The notes: generated by a model not told the origin, from the sequence alone. A stretch of DNA of 22,968 nt from Ruminococcus sp. UBA4275 (GCA_002395085.1 DGVV01000163.1:1-22968); one strand, 5' to 3'. Numbered from the stretch's first letter, positions 7,241 to 15,788 are shown. Program-made: numbers and translations.

Positions 7241-7255
7241 CGAACGGAGGTGCCT

Positions 7256-8167
7256 ATGGGAGACAGACTTCGCCGGCTCTCCCGCCAGTTTCTCAGGATT
7301 CTCTTTCAGGCGGCTCTGCCCGGCATCATCATCTATGCAATGCTGCTGGGATCATTTGTTCTGCGCGGAACACCCCATGATGCAGAATTCACCCCGCTGA
7401 TCTATCTGCGGCTTCTGCTCGTATGCTATGCAACAGCACTCGTCGCGGCGACTATGCTCGAATTCTACAATCTCCGCGGCGCGATCCTCCGCACAGACGG
7501 TATGCTCATCGGCAACCACTTCGGCAGCTTCAGCAAGCGTGACCGCCTTTTCTGTGATGCACTCGAATTCTATGCCAAGGATTCCTACCGCTCCGCTCTC
7601 GATCTCCTGCTGCAAGTGCAGGATTATCCCATGAACAGTGAGGAAAAAGGCGTTCTCTCCTTCTACATCGGGCGCTGCTATCAGGGACTCTCCTGCCCCT
7701 CAAACGCCATCAGCTTCTATCAGACTGCCCGTGAGAACGGGTTTTCACGTCCCTATTCGATGCTCTTTGAGGCGCGCAGCCACGCGGAAGGCGGCAATTT
7801 CGATGCCGCATACGCGCTTTTCACCGATTTGCTGGAGCATGATCCCCCGAAGGATTTCTATTTTCTGTATACGGACATCGGCTATCTCTTTATCCGGCAG
7901 AAGCAGCCGGAGGAAGCAGCAAAATGGTTTGAGCGCTCCATTGCGGCGCATCAGAATTTCGCCTTTGCCCTCAGCGGTATGGCAATTGTCTCGCTGCAGC
8001 GCGGCAATTTCAAAGCCGCAAATGACTTCCACTATAAGGCACTCATCAATCACCTGAAAGATCCTTCCAGTTTCCGCCGCTACTTCGAGGAGACCAAGCG
8101 TCTCATGCTGAATGAACATCCGGATTGGGATGCAAAACAGGGAGCAGCAGCGGAATCTGCCGAATAA
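7256..8167 (+). CDS. Membrane-anchored TPR protein of unknown function
   Basis: This 303-residue protein has two N-terminal membrane helices (about 12-34 and 47-68) followed by a cytoplasmic helical-repeat region. The repeats read like tetratricopeptide units: for example residues near 100-130 (ALEFYAKDSYRSALDLLLQ), a Y-x-G-x-C-Y-Q-G-L unit, a GNFDAAYALFTDLLEHDP unit and a PEEAAKWFERSIAAHQNFAFAL unit. The start is set by GGAGG at 7246-7250, 5 nt before ATG 7256. An upstream in-frame ATG at 7145 is rejected because it lies inside the SRP RNA. TPR proteins are scaffolds, so a role in assembling a membrane complex is plausible but unproven. It sits between the SRP RNA and dnaX, an unusual place, and appears to share their transcript. 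I do not recognise a named family. Confidence 0.8.
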   Translation: MGDRLRRLSRQFLRILFQAALPGIIIYAMLLGSFVLRGTPHDAEFTPLIYLRLLLVCYATALVAATMLEFYNLRGAILRTDGMLIGNHFGSFSKRDRLFCDALEFYAKDSYRSALDLLLQVQDYPMNSEEKGVLSFYIGRCYQGLSCPSNAISFYQTARENGFSRPYSMLFEARSHAEGGNFDAAYALFTDLLEHDPPKDFYFLYTDIGYLFIRQKQPEEAAKWFERSIAAHQNFAFALSGMAIVSLQRGNFKAANDFHYKALINHLKDPSSFRRYFEETKRLMLNEHPDWDAKQGAAAESAE

Positions 8168-8189
8168 CCTATATAAAAGGAGATCCCGC

Positions 8190-9803
8190 ATGGCTGCTTA
8201 TGAAGCTCTGTACCGAAAATGGCGGCCGCAGTCCTTTGACGACATCGTCGCGCAGCCGCACATCACCCGCACACTGAAAAATCAGATCATGCGCGGAAAA
8301 ACGGCGCACGCTTATCTGTTTACAGGCTCACGCGGCACCGGTAAAACCACCTGTGCCCGTATCTTTGCCAAGGCGGTCAACTGCCTGAATCCGAAAAACG
8401 GCGATCCCTGCCTCGAATGCGAAATCTGCAAGGACGCTGAACGCGGTGCGCTCACCGACATCATCGAAATCGACGGTGCTTCCAATAACGGCGTCGATGA
8501 GGTGCGGAATCTGCGCGAAAACGCCGGCTTTATGCCCGTGCGCTGCCGCTGCAAAATCTATATCATTGACGAGGTTCACATGATGTCCGCAGGTGCGTTC
8601 AATGCGCTCCTCAAGATGATCGAAGAACCGCCTGAATACGTCAAATTCGTATTTGCAACCACGGAGATTCACAAAGTCCCCGCGACCATTCTCTCGCGCT
8701 GCCAGCGCTTTGATTTCCGGCGCATTCTCCCCGCTGATATTGCCGGCAGAATCCAGTATATCGCGGACAATGAACCTTTTACCATCACGCCCGATGCCGC
8801 ACACCGCATCGCAATGCTTGCTGACGGCGGTATGCGTGATGCACTCAGCCTGCTGGATCAGTGCGCGGCTGTCTCCGACAGCATCAGCATCGAAACGGTT
8901 GAAGAAGCCGTGGGCGTTGCCGGTACGGAATCTGTTTTCGAGATTCTGCGTGCCGTTGCCGCGAAGGATGCTTCCGCCGCGCTTGCACGCATCGACCTGC
9001 TGTACAGGCAGTCGAAGGATATGACCCGCTTTGCAGACGAGATTTCACAGCAGCTTCGCAATCTCATGCTGCTGAAAACCGCGCCCGATGACCCCGCGCT
9101 CACCGGCTGTATGCCCGCTGAAATTGAAGCGCTGACTACGCTTGCACAGCAGCTTCCGATGGATCGGGTGATCGGCGCACTCAGTGCAGTGCGTCAGTGC
9201 TGCGACCGCATGACCCGTGCCGGCAACCGCCGCATGGAACTGGAAATGACGCTCATCCGCCTCTGCACGGAAAACAGCGGTGCATCATCCGCTGCCGCAG
9301 CGCCCTCTGCCGATGTGCAGGCGCTCACAGACCGCATCGCACAGCTCGAACAGCAGCTTGCTGCCGTCCTCAAAAACGGCGTACCTGCGCAGAAAGCACC
9401 GCGCAAACCGGAATCCGGTCTGCCCGCTCCCGCACGCAATTTGCAGGTCGAATCCAAACCCGATACCACCACCTACCCCCCTGTCCGCAACTGGGCAAGT
9501 GTGCTGGAGGCATTTCAGGAGATCAATCCGTCGGTTTCCGGTCTGCTCAATGACTCCAATGCCTTCGCCAATGACGAAACCGGTGTGCTGATTATGGTCG
9601 TGCGAAACCGGCTCTTCCGCCAGCTTTTTACCCAGCAGGATGCCGTTTCACTCGGTCAGGCTGCACAGCAAGTGCTTGGCCGCAGCTACAAAATCCGCTT
9701 CAAATGCGAAGAACCCCAGAGCAGCGGCGAATCTCCGATGGATCAGCTCCTCAAGCGTGCAAAGGAAAGCGGCATTGAGGTCTCTCAGCAGGAGCAGTCT
9801 TAA
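8190..9803 (+). CDS. dnaX: DNA polymerase III subunit gamma/tau
   Basis: This 537-residue protein is the ATPase motor of the clamp loader, opening the beta clamp and organising the replisome. The sequence opens with the family signature YEALYRKWRPQSFDDIVAQ. It has a P-loop GSRGTGKT (46-53), zinc-binding cysteines C65, C74, C77 and C80, Walker B IIDE (125-128) and the SRC sensor motif (169-171). AAA+ domain III follows to about 360. The C-terminal part (about 390-430) is an Ala/Gln-rich linker, then a tau-like domain ending near RAKESGIEV. AAAAGGAG lies 7 nt before ATG 8190. The in-frame start at 8112 is inside the preceding gene and is rejected. No obvious slippery heptamer for a programmed gamma frameshift was seen. 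Confidence 0.97.
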   Translation: MAAYEALYRKWRPQSFDDIVAQPHITRTLKNQIMRGKTAHAYLFTGSRGTGKTTCARIFAKAVNCLNPKNGDPCLECEICKDAERGALTDIIEIDGASNNGVDEVRNLRENAGFMPVRCRCKIYIIDEVHMMSAGAFNALLKMIEEPPEYVKFVFATTEIHKVPATILSRCQRFDFRRILPADIAGRIQYIADNEPFTITPDAAHRIAMLADGGMRDALSLLDQCAAVSDSISIETVEEAVGVAGTESVFEILRAVAAKDASAALARIDLLYRQSKDMTRFADEISQQLRNLMLLKTAPDDPALTGCMPAEIEALTTLAQQLPMDRVIGALSAVRQCCDRMTRAGNRRMELEMTLIRLCTENSGASSAAAAPSADVQALTDRIAQLEQQLAAVLKNGVPAQKAPRKPESGLPAPARNLQVESKPDTTTYPPVRNWASVLEAFQEINPSVSGLLNDSNAFANDETGVLIMVVRNRLFRQLFTQQDAVSLGQAAQQVLGRSYKIRFKCEEPQSSGESPMDQLLKRAKESGIEVSQQEQS

Positions 9804-9874
9804 AATCACGTATATAAGCTGTTTTTCGCGGCTTATTATAAATTCAAAAATCAGAATGTAAGGAGAATTTTCTT

Positions 9875-10222
9875 ATGAAATCCAGAGTACCGAAGCAGTT
9901 TCAGGGCGGCGGACAGGACATGAATTCCATGATCCACCAGGCCCGCAAGATGCAGGATCAGATCACTGCCCTTCAGGAGGACATCGAGCAGCGCTCCTTC
10001 TCCGCACAGGCAGGCGGCGGCGCAGTCAGCGTCACGGTGAGCGGCAAGAAGACGATCGAGAAGATCGAGCTGAAGCCTGAGGTCGTCGATCCGACTGACA
10101 TCGAGATGCTGCAGGATCTCATCATGAGCGCTGTCAATGAAGCAATCAACAGCGTCGAGGAGACCACTGAGAAGGAAATGAGCAAGATCACCGGCGGTGT
10201 TGCTCTGCCCGGTCTGTTCTGA
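9875..10222 (+). CDS. YbaB/EbfC-family nucleoid-associated protein
   Basis: This 115-residue, dimeric DNA-binding protein belongs to the family typically encoded between dnaX and recR. It has the expected layout: an N-terminal helix rich in Q/M/K (about 14-40, MIHQARKMQDQITALQED), the Gly/Val-rich beta segment GGGAVSVTVSGKK, the conserved E-x-x-P-E-V-V-D-P-x-D motif (LKPEVVDPTDIEMLQDL), and a C-terminal helix ending KITGG. AGGAGA precedes the ATG. A 71-bp gap from dnaX contains only a weak 6-bp stem (9814-9819 with 9831-9836). Codon use is unusually GAG/AAG-rich, consistent with high expression. The recR gene starts 3 bp after its stop. Confidence 0.93.
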   Translation: MKSRVPKQFQGGGQDMNSMIHQARKMQDQITALQEDIEQRSFSAQAGGGAVSVTVSGKKTIEKIELKPEVVDPTDIEMLQDLIMSAVNEAINSVEETTEKEMSKITGGVALPGLF

Positions 10223-10225
10223 GAA

Positions 10226-10831
10226 ATGGACAACTTCAGCGCTCTGCCGCTTGTTGTCCTCGCTGAGAAATTCGCGGCGCTGCCCGGTATCGGAATGAAA
10301 ACCGCGCAGCGCCTTGCGTATGCCGTCATGGAAATGCCCGAACAGGATGCGCGTGAATTCGCAGAGGCAATCCTCAATGCCAAGCACCAGATCCACGACT
10401 GCCCCGTCTGCCAGAATCTCACCGAACAGCCGGATGCCTGTCCGATCTGTGCCAGCACCAAGCGCGATCACAGCACTGTCTGTGTCGTGGAAGGCCCGAA
10501 GGATGTCGCGGCAATTGAGCGTACCAATGAGTACGACGGCGTGTATCACGTCCTGCACGGGCTCATCTCCCCGCTCGACGGCGTTTCTCCCGATCAGCTC
10601 CGCATTGCACAGCTCCTTGACCGCATCCGGCAGGGCGGTGTGCGCGAACTGATTATGGCGACAAACCCCAGCGTCGAGGGCGAAGCAACTGCCATGTACC
10701 TCTCCCGCCTCTGCAAACCGCTCGGCGTGAAGGTCACACGGCTCGCATTCGGGCTGCCCGTCGGCGGCGTGATCGAGTACACCGATGAAGTCACGCTGTA
10801 CCGCGCCCTGTCCAATCGCAGCGAAATGTAA
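10226..10831 (+). CDS. recR: Recombination mediator protein RecR
   Basis: This 201-residue protein, the exact usual length, works with RecO and RecF to load RecA on single-stranded gaps. It has an N-terminal helix-hairpin-helix (ALPGIGMKTAQRLAY, about 18-32), a four-cysteine zinc finger (C59, C62, C72, C75) and a Toprim domain with VVEGPKDVAAIE and the TNPSVEGEATAMYLSR stretch. It ends with the Walker-like GLPVGGVIEYTDEVTL motif. The start is 3 bp after the EbfC gene and lacks a good ribosome binding site of its own, so translation is probably coupled. It is the last gene of the SRP-dnaX transcript, closed by a strong terminator. Confidence 0.97.
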   Translation: MDNFSALPLVVLAEKFAALPGIGMKTAQRLAYAVMEMPEQDAREFAEAILNAKHQIHDCPVCQNLTEQPDACPICASTKRDHSTVCVVEGPKDVAAIERTNEYDGVYHVLHGLISPLDGVSPDQLRIAQLLDRIRQGGVRELIMATNPSVEGEATAMYLSRLCKPLGVKVTRLAFGLPVGGVIEYTDEVTLYRALSNRSEM

Positions 10832-10849
10832 ATCAACGAAGGCTCTGAC

Positions 10850-10882
10850 AAAACCGCATGGCAAACGCCGTGCGGTTTTTGC
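10850..10882 (+). terminator. Terminator of the dnaX-recR operon
   Basis: AAAACCGCA (10850-10858) pairs with TGCGGTTTT (10871-10879) and the stem continues inward by four more pairs around AAAC. The T-run ends at 10880. The next promoter's -35 begins three bases later at 10883. Confidence 0.88.
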
Positions 10883-10911
10883 TTGACATTCCACGTAAAA
10901 ACGATTATAAT
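10883..10911 (+). promoter_or_regulatory. Promoter of the amidohydrolase operon
   Basis: TTGACA (10883-10888), a 17-bp spacer and TATAAT (10906-10911) match the sigma-A consensus exactly. Unlike most promoters here it lacks the TG extension. Confidence 0.9.
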
Positions 10912-10951
10912 AGAGAACAGCGCCGCATGGCGGTGCAAAGGAGAATCCGAT

Positions 10952-11791
10952 ATGTTGATTGACTTCCACACGCATATTTTTCCGGAAAAAATTGCTGCGC
11001 GCAGCATTGAAGCGCTCGTTGCCGGCATCAAACGTGAACAGGGCGAGGATTACGGCGGCGGTCAGCCCCTGACCTTCCGCCCCGCAACCCTCGAAGGTCT
11101 GCTGCAATCCATGCCCGCTGCCGGTGTCACGCGCAGCATCTGCCTGCCCATCGCGACAAAGCCCTCGCAGACAGAATCCATCAACCGCTTCGCAGAAGGC
11201 ATCCGCAGCGAACAGGCACTCTCTTTCGGCACGGTGCATCCCGCAGATCCAAATGCAGAAGCAGTCCTTGAAGACCTCGCCGCGCGCGGATTCAAAGGCA
11301 TCAAGCTGCACTTGCAGTTTCAGCTTTATGACATCGACAGTCCGGAGGTTATCCGCATTCTGAAATGCGCAGAAAAACTCGGTCTGCTTGTGATTTTCCA
11401 CGCCGGCGCAGACATCGGTCTGCCGCCGCCGGTGTACACATCCCCCGAAAAAATCAGCCATGTGCTGAGCGAAGTGCGCGGGGATCATCTCATCGCGGCG
11501 CATCTCGGCGGCTGGGCGATGTGGGATGACGTCGAGCGATACCTCGTCGGTACGCCCGTTTCGCTCGATACCGCGTTCATCCGGCAGTTCATTTCGCCGG
11601 AGCAGTGCAAACGCATCATCCGCACACACGGCGCAGACAAGATTCTGTTCGGCTCGGATTCGCCGTGGGAAAATCCCGCAGATACGCTGGATTTCCTGCG
11701 TTCGCTCGATCTCACCGAAGATGAAATGGATCTCATCACCCACAAAAATGCGCTGCGCCTGCTGGGAGAATCTGAATGCACAGCGAACTGA
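10952..11791 (+). CDS. Amidohydrolase_2-family metal-dependent hydrolase
   Basis: This 279-residue TIM-barrel enzyme belongs to the amidohydrolase superfamily branch that includes ACMSD-like decarboxylases and small-molecule hydrolases. It starts with the metal-binding DFHTH motif (H6, H8). Further expected ligands are H150 (VIFHAG), H184 (AAHLGG) and D236 (FGSDSPW). K118 in GIKLH lies where related enzymes have a barrel lysine, but it need not be carboxylated. AAAGGAGA lies about 8 nt before ATG 10952, and the earlier in-frame ATG at 10883 falls in the promoter. The substrate is unknown. It is first in a three-gene operon with an acetyltransferase whose start lies inside its 3' end. Confidence 0.9.
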   Translation: MLIDFHTHIFPEKIAARSIEALVAGIKREQGEDYGGGQPLTFRPATLEGLLQSMPAAGVTRSICLPIATKPSQTESINRFAEGIRSEQALSFGTVHPADPNAEAVLEDLAARGFKGIKLHLQFQLYDIDSPEVIRILKCAEKLGLLVIFHAGADIGLPPPVYTSPEKISHVLSEVRGDHLIAAHLGGWAMWDDVERYLVGTPVSLDTAFIRQFISPEQCKRIIRTHGADKILFGSDSPWENPADTLDFLRSLDLTEDEMDLITHKNALRLLGESECTAN

Positions 11792-12309
11792 TTCTTCGCC
11801 CTGTCACGCCCGATGACGCGGCACACATCGAAGCATACCGTGCGGCGTTTGCAGGTTCGGAGATGCGTGTCACCGCAGAACCCGGCCTCATCCCCGGACT
11901 GGATCTGCTTGAACAGTTTGAAAGCGCTGCCGCGTGGCTGAAATGGTGCAGCGAAATGCAGGGCAGGCTCTCCTTTTTTATGAGCGTGCGCCCCGCCGAC
12001 GGCAAAATGATCGGCGCGCTGCTCCTGCGGCACAGGCTCGAATACGACGATGACGATCCTGAATTTGCCTCCCATATCGGCTATTCGATCCGTCCGGATG
12101 CACGGCGCAGGGGATATGCGAAAGAGCAGCTCCGGCTTGGTCTGGAGCAGGCAAAAGCAATCGGATTGACGCAGGTACGTCTGATTTGTGCAGATTTCAA
12201 CATTGGCAGTATCCGCACGATTCTTGCAAACGGCGGTAAGCTTGCTGATTCGATCTGCGGCGAGGAATCCGGACTGCGCGTCAACCGCTATGACATCCGG
12301 CTGACCTGA
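11776..12309 (+). CDS. GNAT-family N-acetyltransferase
   Basis: This 177-residue predicted cytoplasmic enzyme transfers acetyl from acetyl-CoA to an amine. The fold order is recognisable: an N-terminal strand LILRPVTPDDAAHI, a central strand with a run of acidic residues (EYDDDDPEFASHIGYSIRP), then the acetyl-CoA pyrophosphate loop ARRRGYAKEQL, and the typical C-terminal N-x-x-S-I-R-T-I-L-x-N-G-G-K-L segment. It most resembles the RimJ/RimL-like subgroup, which modify protein N-termini or small amines. It overlaps the amidohydrolase by 16 nt and has GGGAGA ahead of its ATG, so the two are translated together. The substrate cannot be told from sequence. Confidence 0.9.
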   Translation: MHSELILRPVTPDDAAHIEAYRAAFAGSEMRVTAEPGLIPGLDLLEQFESAAAWLKWCSEMQGRLSFFMSVRPADGKMIGALLLRHRLEYDDDDPEFASHIGYSIRPDARRRGYAKEQLRLGLEQAKAIGLTQVRLICADFNIGSIRTILANGGKLADSICGEESGLRVNRYDIRLT

Positions 12310-12320
12310 AAGTGAGGACT

Positions 12321-13307
12321 ATGAATACTGTGACCATCGCGGGACAGACTGTTCCGCAGACCGCAGCGCTTGCCCCGATGGCATCCGTTGCGGATACCGC
12401 CTACCGCCTGCTTTGCATGGAACACGGCGCCTGCATGACAACCGGTGAACTGGTCTCCGCAAAGGGACTGTGTTACGGCAGCCGCGGCAGCGCCGAACTC
12501 TGCCGCATCACGCCCGCAGAGCGCCCTATGGGACTGCAATTATTCGGCAGCGAGCCGGAATTCATCGCGGAAGCCGTGCAGCGGGTACTCCCCTTCTCCC
12601 CCGACTGGATCGACATCAACATGGGATGCCCCGTGCCGAAGGTCGTCAATCAGGGAGCGGGTTCTGCGCTGATGAAAACACCGCAGCTTGCGGAGGAAAT
12701 CCTGAAAGCGGCAGTAAACTCAGCGGCAGGCGCTGTCCCTGTCACCGTCAAAATGCGCATCGGCTGGGACGAAGCCCATATCAATGCGGTGGACTTTGCA
12801 AAACGCATGGAACAGGCCGGTGCGGCTGCGATTGCCGTTCACGGCAGAACACGAACGCAGTTTTACGGCGGAAATGCCGACTGGAAACCCATCGCGGCGG
12901 TCAAAGCAGCGGTCAGTGTGCCGGTCATCGGAAACGGTGACATCACAAGCGGTGCAGATGCCCTGCGGATGTACCGCGAAACCGGCTGTGACCTCGCGAT
13001 GATCGGGCGCGCTACTTACGGCAACCCATGGATCTTTGAGGAGGTCGCGGCGGCGGTGCGCGGCGAGGCTTATACCCCGCCCGATACCCGCACAAGACTC
13101 GCGGAAATGCTGCGGCACATCCGCATGATTCTCGATCTCAGCGAAAAATCCGAAAAGCTCGCGATGCGGGAAGCGCGCAAACACGCGCTCTGGTATCTGC
13201 GAGGCAAACCGAATTCGGCTGCCTTCCGGGCGCGCTCTGCGGCACTGGAAACATACGCCGATGCAGAAGCACTGGTCTCTGAATATCTCGCAGCAAACGA
13301 CGCATAA
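12321..13307 (+). CDS. dusB: tRNA-dihydrouridine synthase (DusB-like)
   Basis: This FMN-dependent enzyme, 328 residues from this start, reduces uridines in the tRNA D-loop using NADPH. The barrel begins with APMASVADTAYR, the FMN phosphate region. The catalytic cysteine is C103 in NMGCPVPK. VKMRIGWD (144-150), HGRTRTQFY (174-182) and IGNGDI (203-208) are family hallmarks. The C-terminal helical domain has the H-L-x-x-M-x-D-L pattern and ends LRGKPNSAAFR, typical of the DusB branch. A GTG at 12312 in the same frame could also start it. GTGAGG there is either that start or the ribosome binding site for ATG 12321. It follows the acetyltransferase closely and is probably co-transcribed. Confidence 0.94.
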   Translation: MNTVTIAGQTVPQTAALAPMASVADTAYRLLCMEHGACMTTGELVSAKGLCYGSRGSAELCRITPAERPMGLQLFGSEPEFIAEAVQRVLPFSPDWIDINMGCPVPKVVNQGAGSALMKTPQLAEEILKAAVNSAAGAVPVTVKMRIGWDEAHINAVDFAKRMEQAGAAAIAVHGRTRTQFYGGNADWKPIAAVKAAVSVPVIGNGDITSGADALRMYRETGCDLAMIGRATYGNPWIFEEVAAAVRGEAYTPPDTRTRLAEMLRHIRMILDLSEKSEKLAMREARKHALWYLRGKPNSAAFRARSAALETYADAEALVSEYLAANDA

Positions 13308-13430
13308 TCATTTGATCCGGATGTTCGGTTCGCTCAGAAATAATTAAGTGATAAATTTTATTCGGATCGCGTGAGTTTTTCCCCTGCCGTTCCGTATTAT
13401 ATAGTATACCAATTGAAAGGACGTGCGCTT
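13308..13430 (+). promoter_or_regulatory. Upstream region of the CotH-dockerin gene
   Basis: An AT-rich gap contains two overlapping -10-like boxes, TATTAT (13395-13400) and TATAGT (13400-13405), with no good -35. GAAAGGA (13415-13421) is the ribosome binding site, 9 nt before the ATG. No terminator for the upstream operon is evident, so read-through is possible. Confidence 0.4.
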
Positions 13431-15788
13431 ATGCGTAAACAAAAATTGCTGCGATTTCTCTGTGCCGCCTCTGCCGTCATGCTGATGCAGACCGTCACTG
13501 CTCCCGCCTATGCCGCGGTGCTGCCCGACGAAGCACCGACTGTCGTGCAGTATGCCCCCCATATCCTCGCGGATTCTGATTCGGAATCCGAACTGGTCTA
13601 TGATGAGATTCCTGTGACTTCCTTCAGAGTCTGCGGTCTCTCGCCGGAACTGAGCGAAGAAGAAGACGGTCTTTCGTGGTTTTACAGCAAATGGGATGAC
13701 TGCCGCTACCTCTTTTTGCCTGCCTGCGCCAACCGCAGCCGCCTGAAGGTTGAATTTGAGCTGGCGGAGGATGCACAGAACCTCGCCCTTGACGGATTTA
13801 ACCTGCAAAACAATACCTTCACCAACATCTTCACGGAAACAGAGCCGATGCAGATTACGGTGGACGGCAAAGACTGCGGCAAACTCTATATCATGCAGTC
13901 CACACTCGGCTCGATGTACCTCACCACGGATGACGAAGGCGGCAATACCGATACGCTGGATAAACACCGCTCTCATGTCTCAACAGGATCGGCTGTCATG
14001 CTGGAAGCAGACGGCAGCGTCGTCTACCACGGTGAAATCGAAAAGATCAAGAATCACGGCAATTCCTCGTGGGATTACAGTGCAAAAAAATCCTATAACA
14101 TCAAACTGCCCAAGAAAGCCGACCTCTACGGCATGGGCAAAGCCAAGAAATGGGCGCTCCTCAGCAATTTCCTCGATCATTCCATGCTCCGCAATGCCTA
14201 TTCGCAGGAGATGAGCAAAGCCGGCAAGCTGGAATATACGATGGATTACACCTTCGTCGATCTCTATTCCGGCGGCGAATACCGCGGCACGTATCAGCTC
14301 AGTGAGCGCGTGCAGATCCAGAAACAGCGCATCAATATCCGCGATCTGGAGGAGGAGACCGAAAAGCTCAATGAGCTGCCGCTGGAGGAATACAATGTCA
14401 TCGCAGCGGGTGCCTATCCGAACGAATACAAGGAAAACAGCTGGAAGGGCTTCGATATTCCCAATAACCCCGAAGACATCACCGGCGGCTATCTGCTGCA
14501 ATTCCAGCTCTATAACCGCTACGGCTACAAAGCAACCAGCGGATTTGTCACCTCGCGCGGACAGGCAATCTCGATTGACGGGCCGGAATACGCATCCCCG
14601 CAGCAGATTTCCTATATCCGGAATTTTGTGCAGGATATGGAAGATGCGATCTACAGTCCCAACGGCACGAACAGCAAGGGCAAGCATTACAGTGAATACA
14701 TCGACGTGGATTCGCTCATCAGAGCCTATCTCGTGCGTGAAATATCTGAGGATGCAGACGGCACTTACACCAGCTTCTTCCTCTGGAAGGATTCCGATTC
14801 CCGCGGAGACGGCAAGCTGCATTGCTCCCCCTGCTGGGATTTCGATTTCGCCTACAACAATTTCGCACGTAACGTCGAAAACATTTATGCGGAGAAAACG
14901 CCCGCCGCACACTGCAATCACATCGGTGATCTCTACGTCGCCAATATGCCGATTCACGGCTATGCTTCCAGCGAAACCTCGCAGCTTTACAGCGGCAGAC
15001 CGGTCTACGGTGCAAGCTGGGTTACACAGCTTTATTACAAGGACCGAACCTTCCGAAAGCGCGTAGCAGAACTGTATTTTGCAGATTTCGACGAATTTCT
15101 CGCACAGACAGCCGCGTTCGGGGAAGATTCCGCCCTCAAGCAGCTCTACGATTTCATCGAACCTTCCGGTCAGATGAATATGATGCGCTGGCATACTTAC
15201 AGCAACAAAACTTATATGTATAACGGCACGGAATACTACAAATTCGGACAGAAAGCTGTCGGCTGGACATTTGAAGAACATACGGAAATCATCCGGAAAT
15301 TCGTTTCCGACCGCCGCGATGCACTGCGCAAGGTCTGGTGCAAGGTTCTCGCAGAGGATTACGGCGATCAACTGGATGCCGCCTGCGATGCCCTGCCGCT
15401 GAACCGATATGATGCAGAAGGCATCGCCATGCTGGTTTCTGCCGTCGATCTGGGCAGAGAGGCAATTCTGGAGCAGTCTGAACCCGCCGACTGTGAAACA
15501 GCATATCAAGCCGCACTTGCCTCGCTTTCCACAATCCCGCGTGCATGGATTCCCGGCGATTTCAACGACGACCTGAAAGTGGATCTCGATGATGCAACGG
15601 ATTTGCTCCGCCATTACGGCAAATCGCTCACAGGACTCCCCACAGAATGCTCCCCTACACAGCGTCACAACGGCGATGTAGACGGAAATGACACCCTTGA
15701 TGCGCTGGATGCAATGCACGTTCTCAGTTATTATGCCGCATCCCTCAAACAGAATCAACTGTATATTTTCCCTGTGCAGGAAAACTAA
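13431..15788 (+). CDS. Secreted CotH-kinase-family protein with C-terminal type I dockerin
   Basis: This 785-residue exported protein starts with a signal peptide: basic MRKQK, a hydrophobic core, and cleavage likely after APAYA near residue 28. The CotH kinase-like domain covers about 190-660. It shows the KNHGNSSWDY loop (208-216), KKSYNIKL, a KKWALLSNFLDHSMLRNAYS helix (240-259), YRGTYQLSERV, and the metal-binding WDFDFAYNN motif (D470, D472). In Bacillus CotH these acidic residues bind Mg-ATP to phosphorylate secreted protein. The C-terminus has two canonical calcium-binding dockerin loops: D710, N712, D714, D718, D721 and D749, D751, N753, D757, D760. A dockerin tethers the protein to a cohesin of a cellulosome scaffoldin. 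ATG 13431 has GAAAGGA upstream. Catalytic activity and the partner scaffoldin are inferred. Confidence 0.92.
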   Translation: MRKQKLLRFLCAASAVMLMQTVTAPAYAAVLPDEAPTVVQYAPHILADSDSESELVYDEIPVTSFRVCGLSPELSEEEDGLSWFYSKWDDCRYLFLPACANRSRLKVEFELAEDAQNLALDGFNLQNNTFTNIFTETEPMQITVDGKDCGKLYIMQSTLGSMYLTTDDEGGNTDTLDKHRSHVSTGSAVMLEADGSVVYHGEIEKIKNHGNSSWDYSAKKSYNIKLPKKADLYGMGKAKKWALLSNFLDHSMLRNAYSQEMSKAGKLEYTMDYTFVDLYSGGEYRGTYQLSERVQIQKQRINIRDLEEETEKLNELPLEEYNVIAAGAYPNEYKENSWKGFDIPNNPEDITGGYLLQFQLYNRYGYKATSGFVTSRGQAISIDGPEYASPQQISYIRNFVQDMEDAIYSPNGTNSKGKHYSEYIDVDSLIRAYLVREISEDADGTYTSFFLWKDSDSRGDGKLHCSPCWDFDFAYNNFARNVENIYAEKTPAAHCNHIGDLYVANMPIHGYASSETSQLYSGRPVYGASWVTQLYYKDRTFRKRVAELYFADFDEFLAQTAAFGEDSALKQLYDFIEPSGQMNMMRWHTYSNKTYMYNGTEYYKFGQKAVGWTFEEHTEIIRKFVSDRRDALRKVWCKVLAEDYGDQLDAACDALPLNRYDAEGIAMLVSAVDLGREAILEQSEPADCETAYQAALASLSTIPRAWIPGDFNDDLKVDLDDATDLLRHYGKSLTGLPTECSPTQRHNGDVDGNDTLDALDAMHVLSYYAASLKQNQLYIFPVQEN

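Noticed and set aside
7145..7255. Earlier in-frame start for the TPR protein
   Set aside because: It falls in the apical domain of the SRP RNA. GGAGG with proper spacing marks the ATG at 7256.
8112..8189. Earlier in-frame start for dnaX
   Set aside because: It lies inside the TPR gene, without a ribosome binding site. Homology begins exactly at MAAYEALYRKWRP from 8190.
9814..9836. Small stem between dnaX and ebfC as a terminator
   Set aside because: It has only six AT-rich pairs and a long loop with no following T-run. The genes are likely one transcript.
9851..11743. Long minus-strand open frame (630 codons) opposite ebfC, recR and the amidohydrolase
   Set aside because: It spans three genes on the other strand, including the strong recR terminator and next promoter. 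It has a Cys/His/Asp-rich composition with no motif, an artefact of GC-rich third positions.
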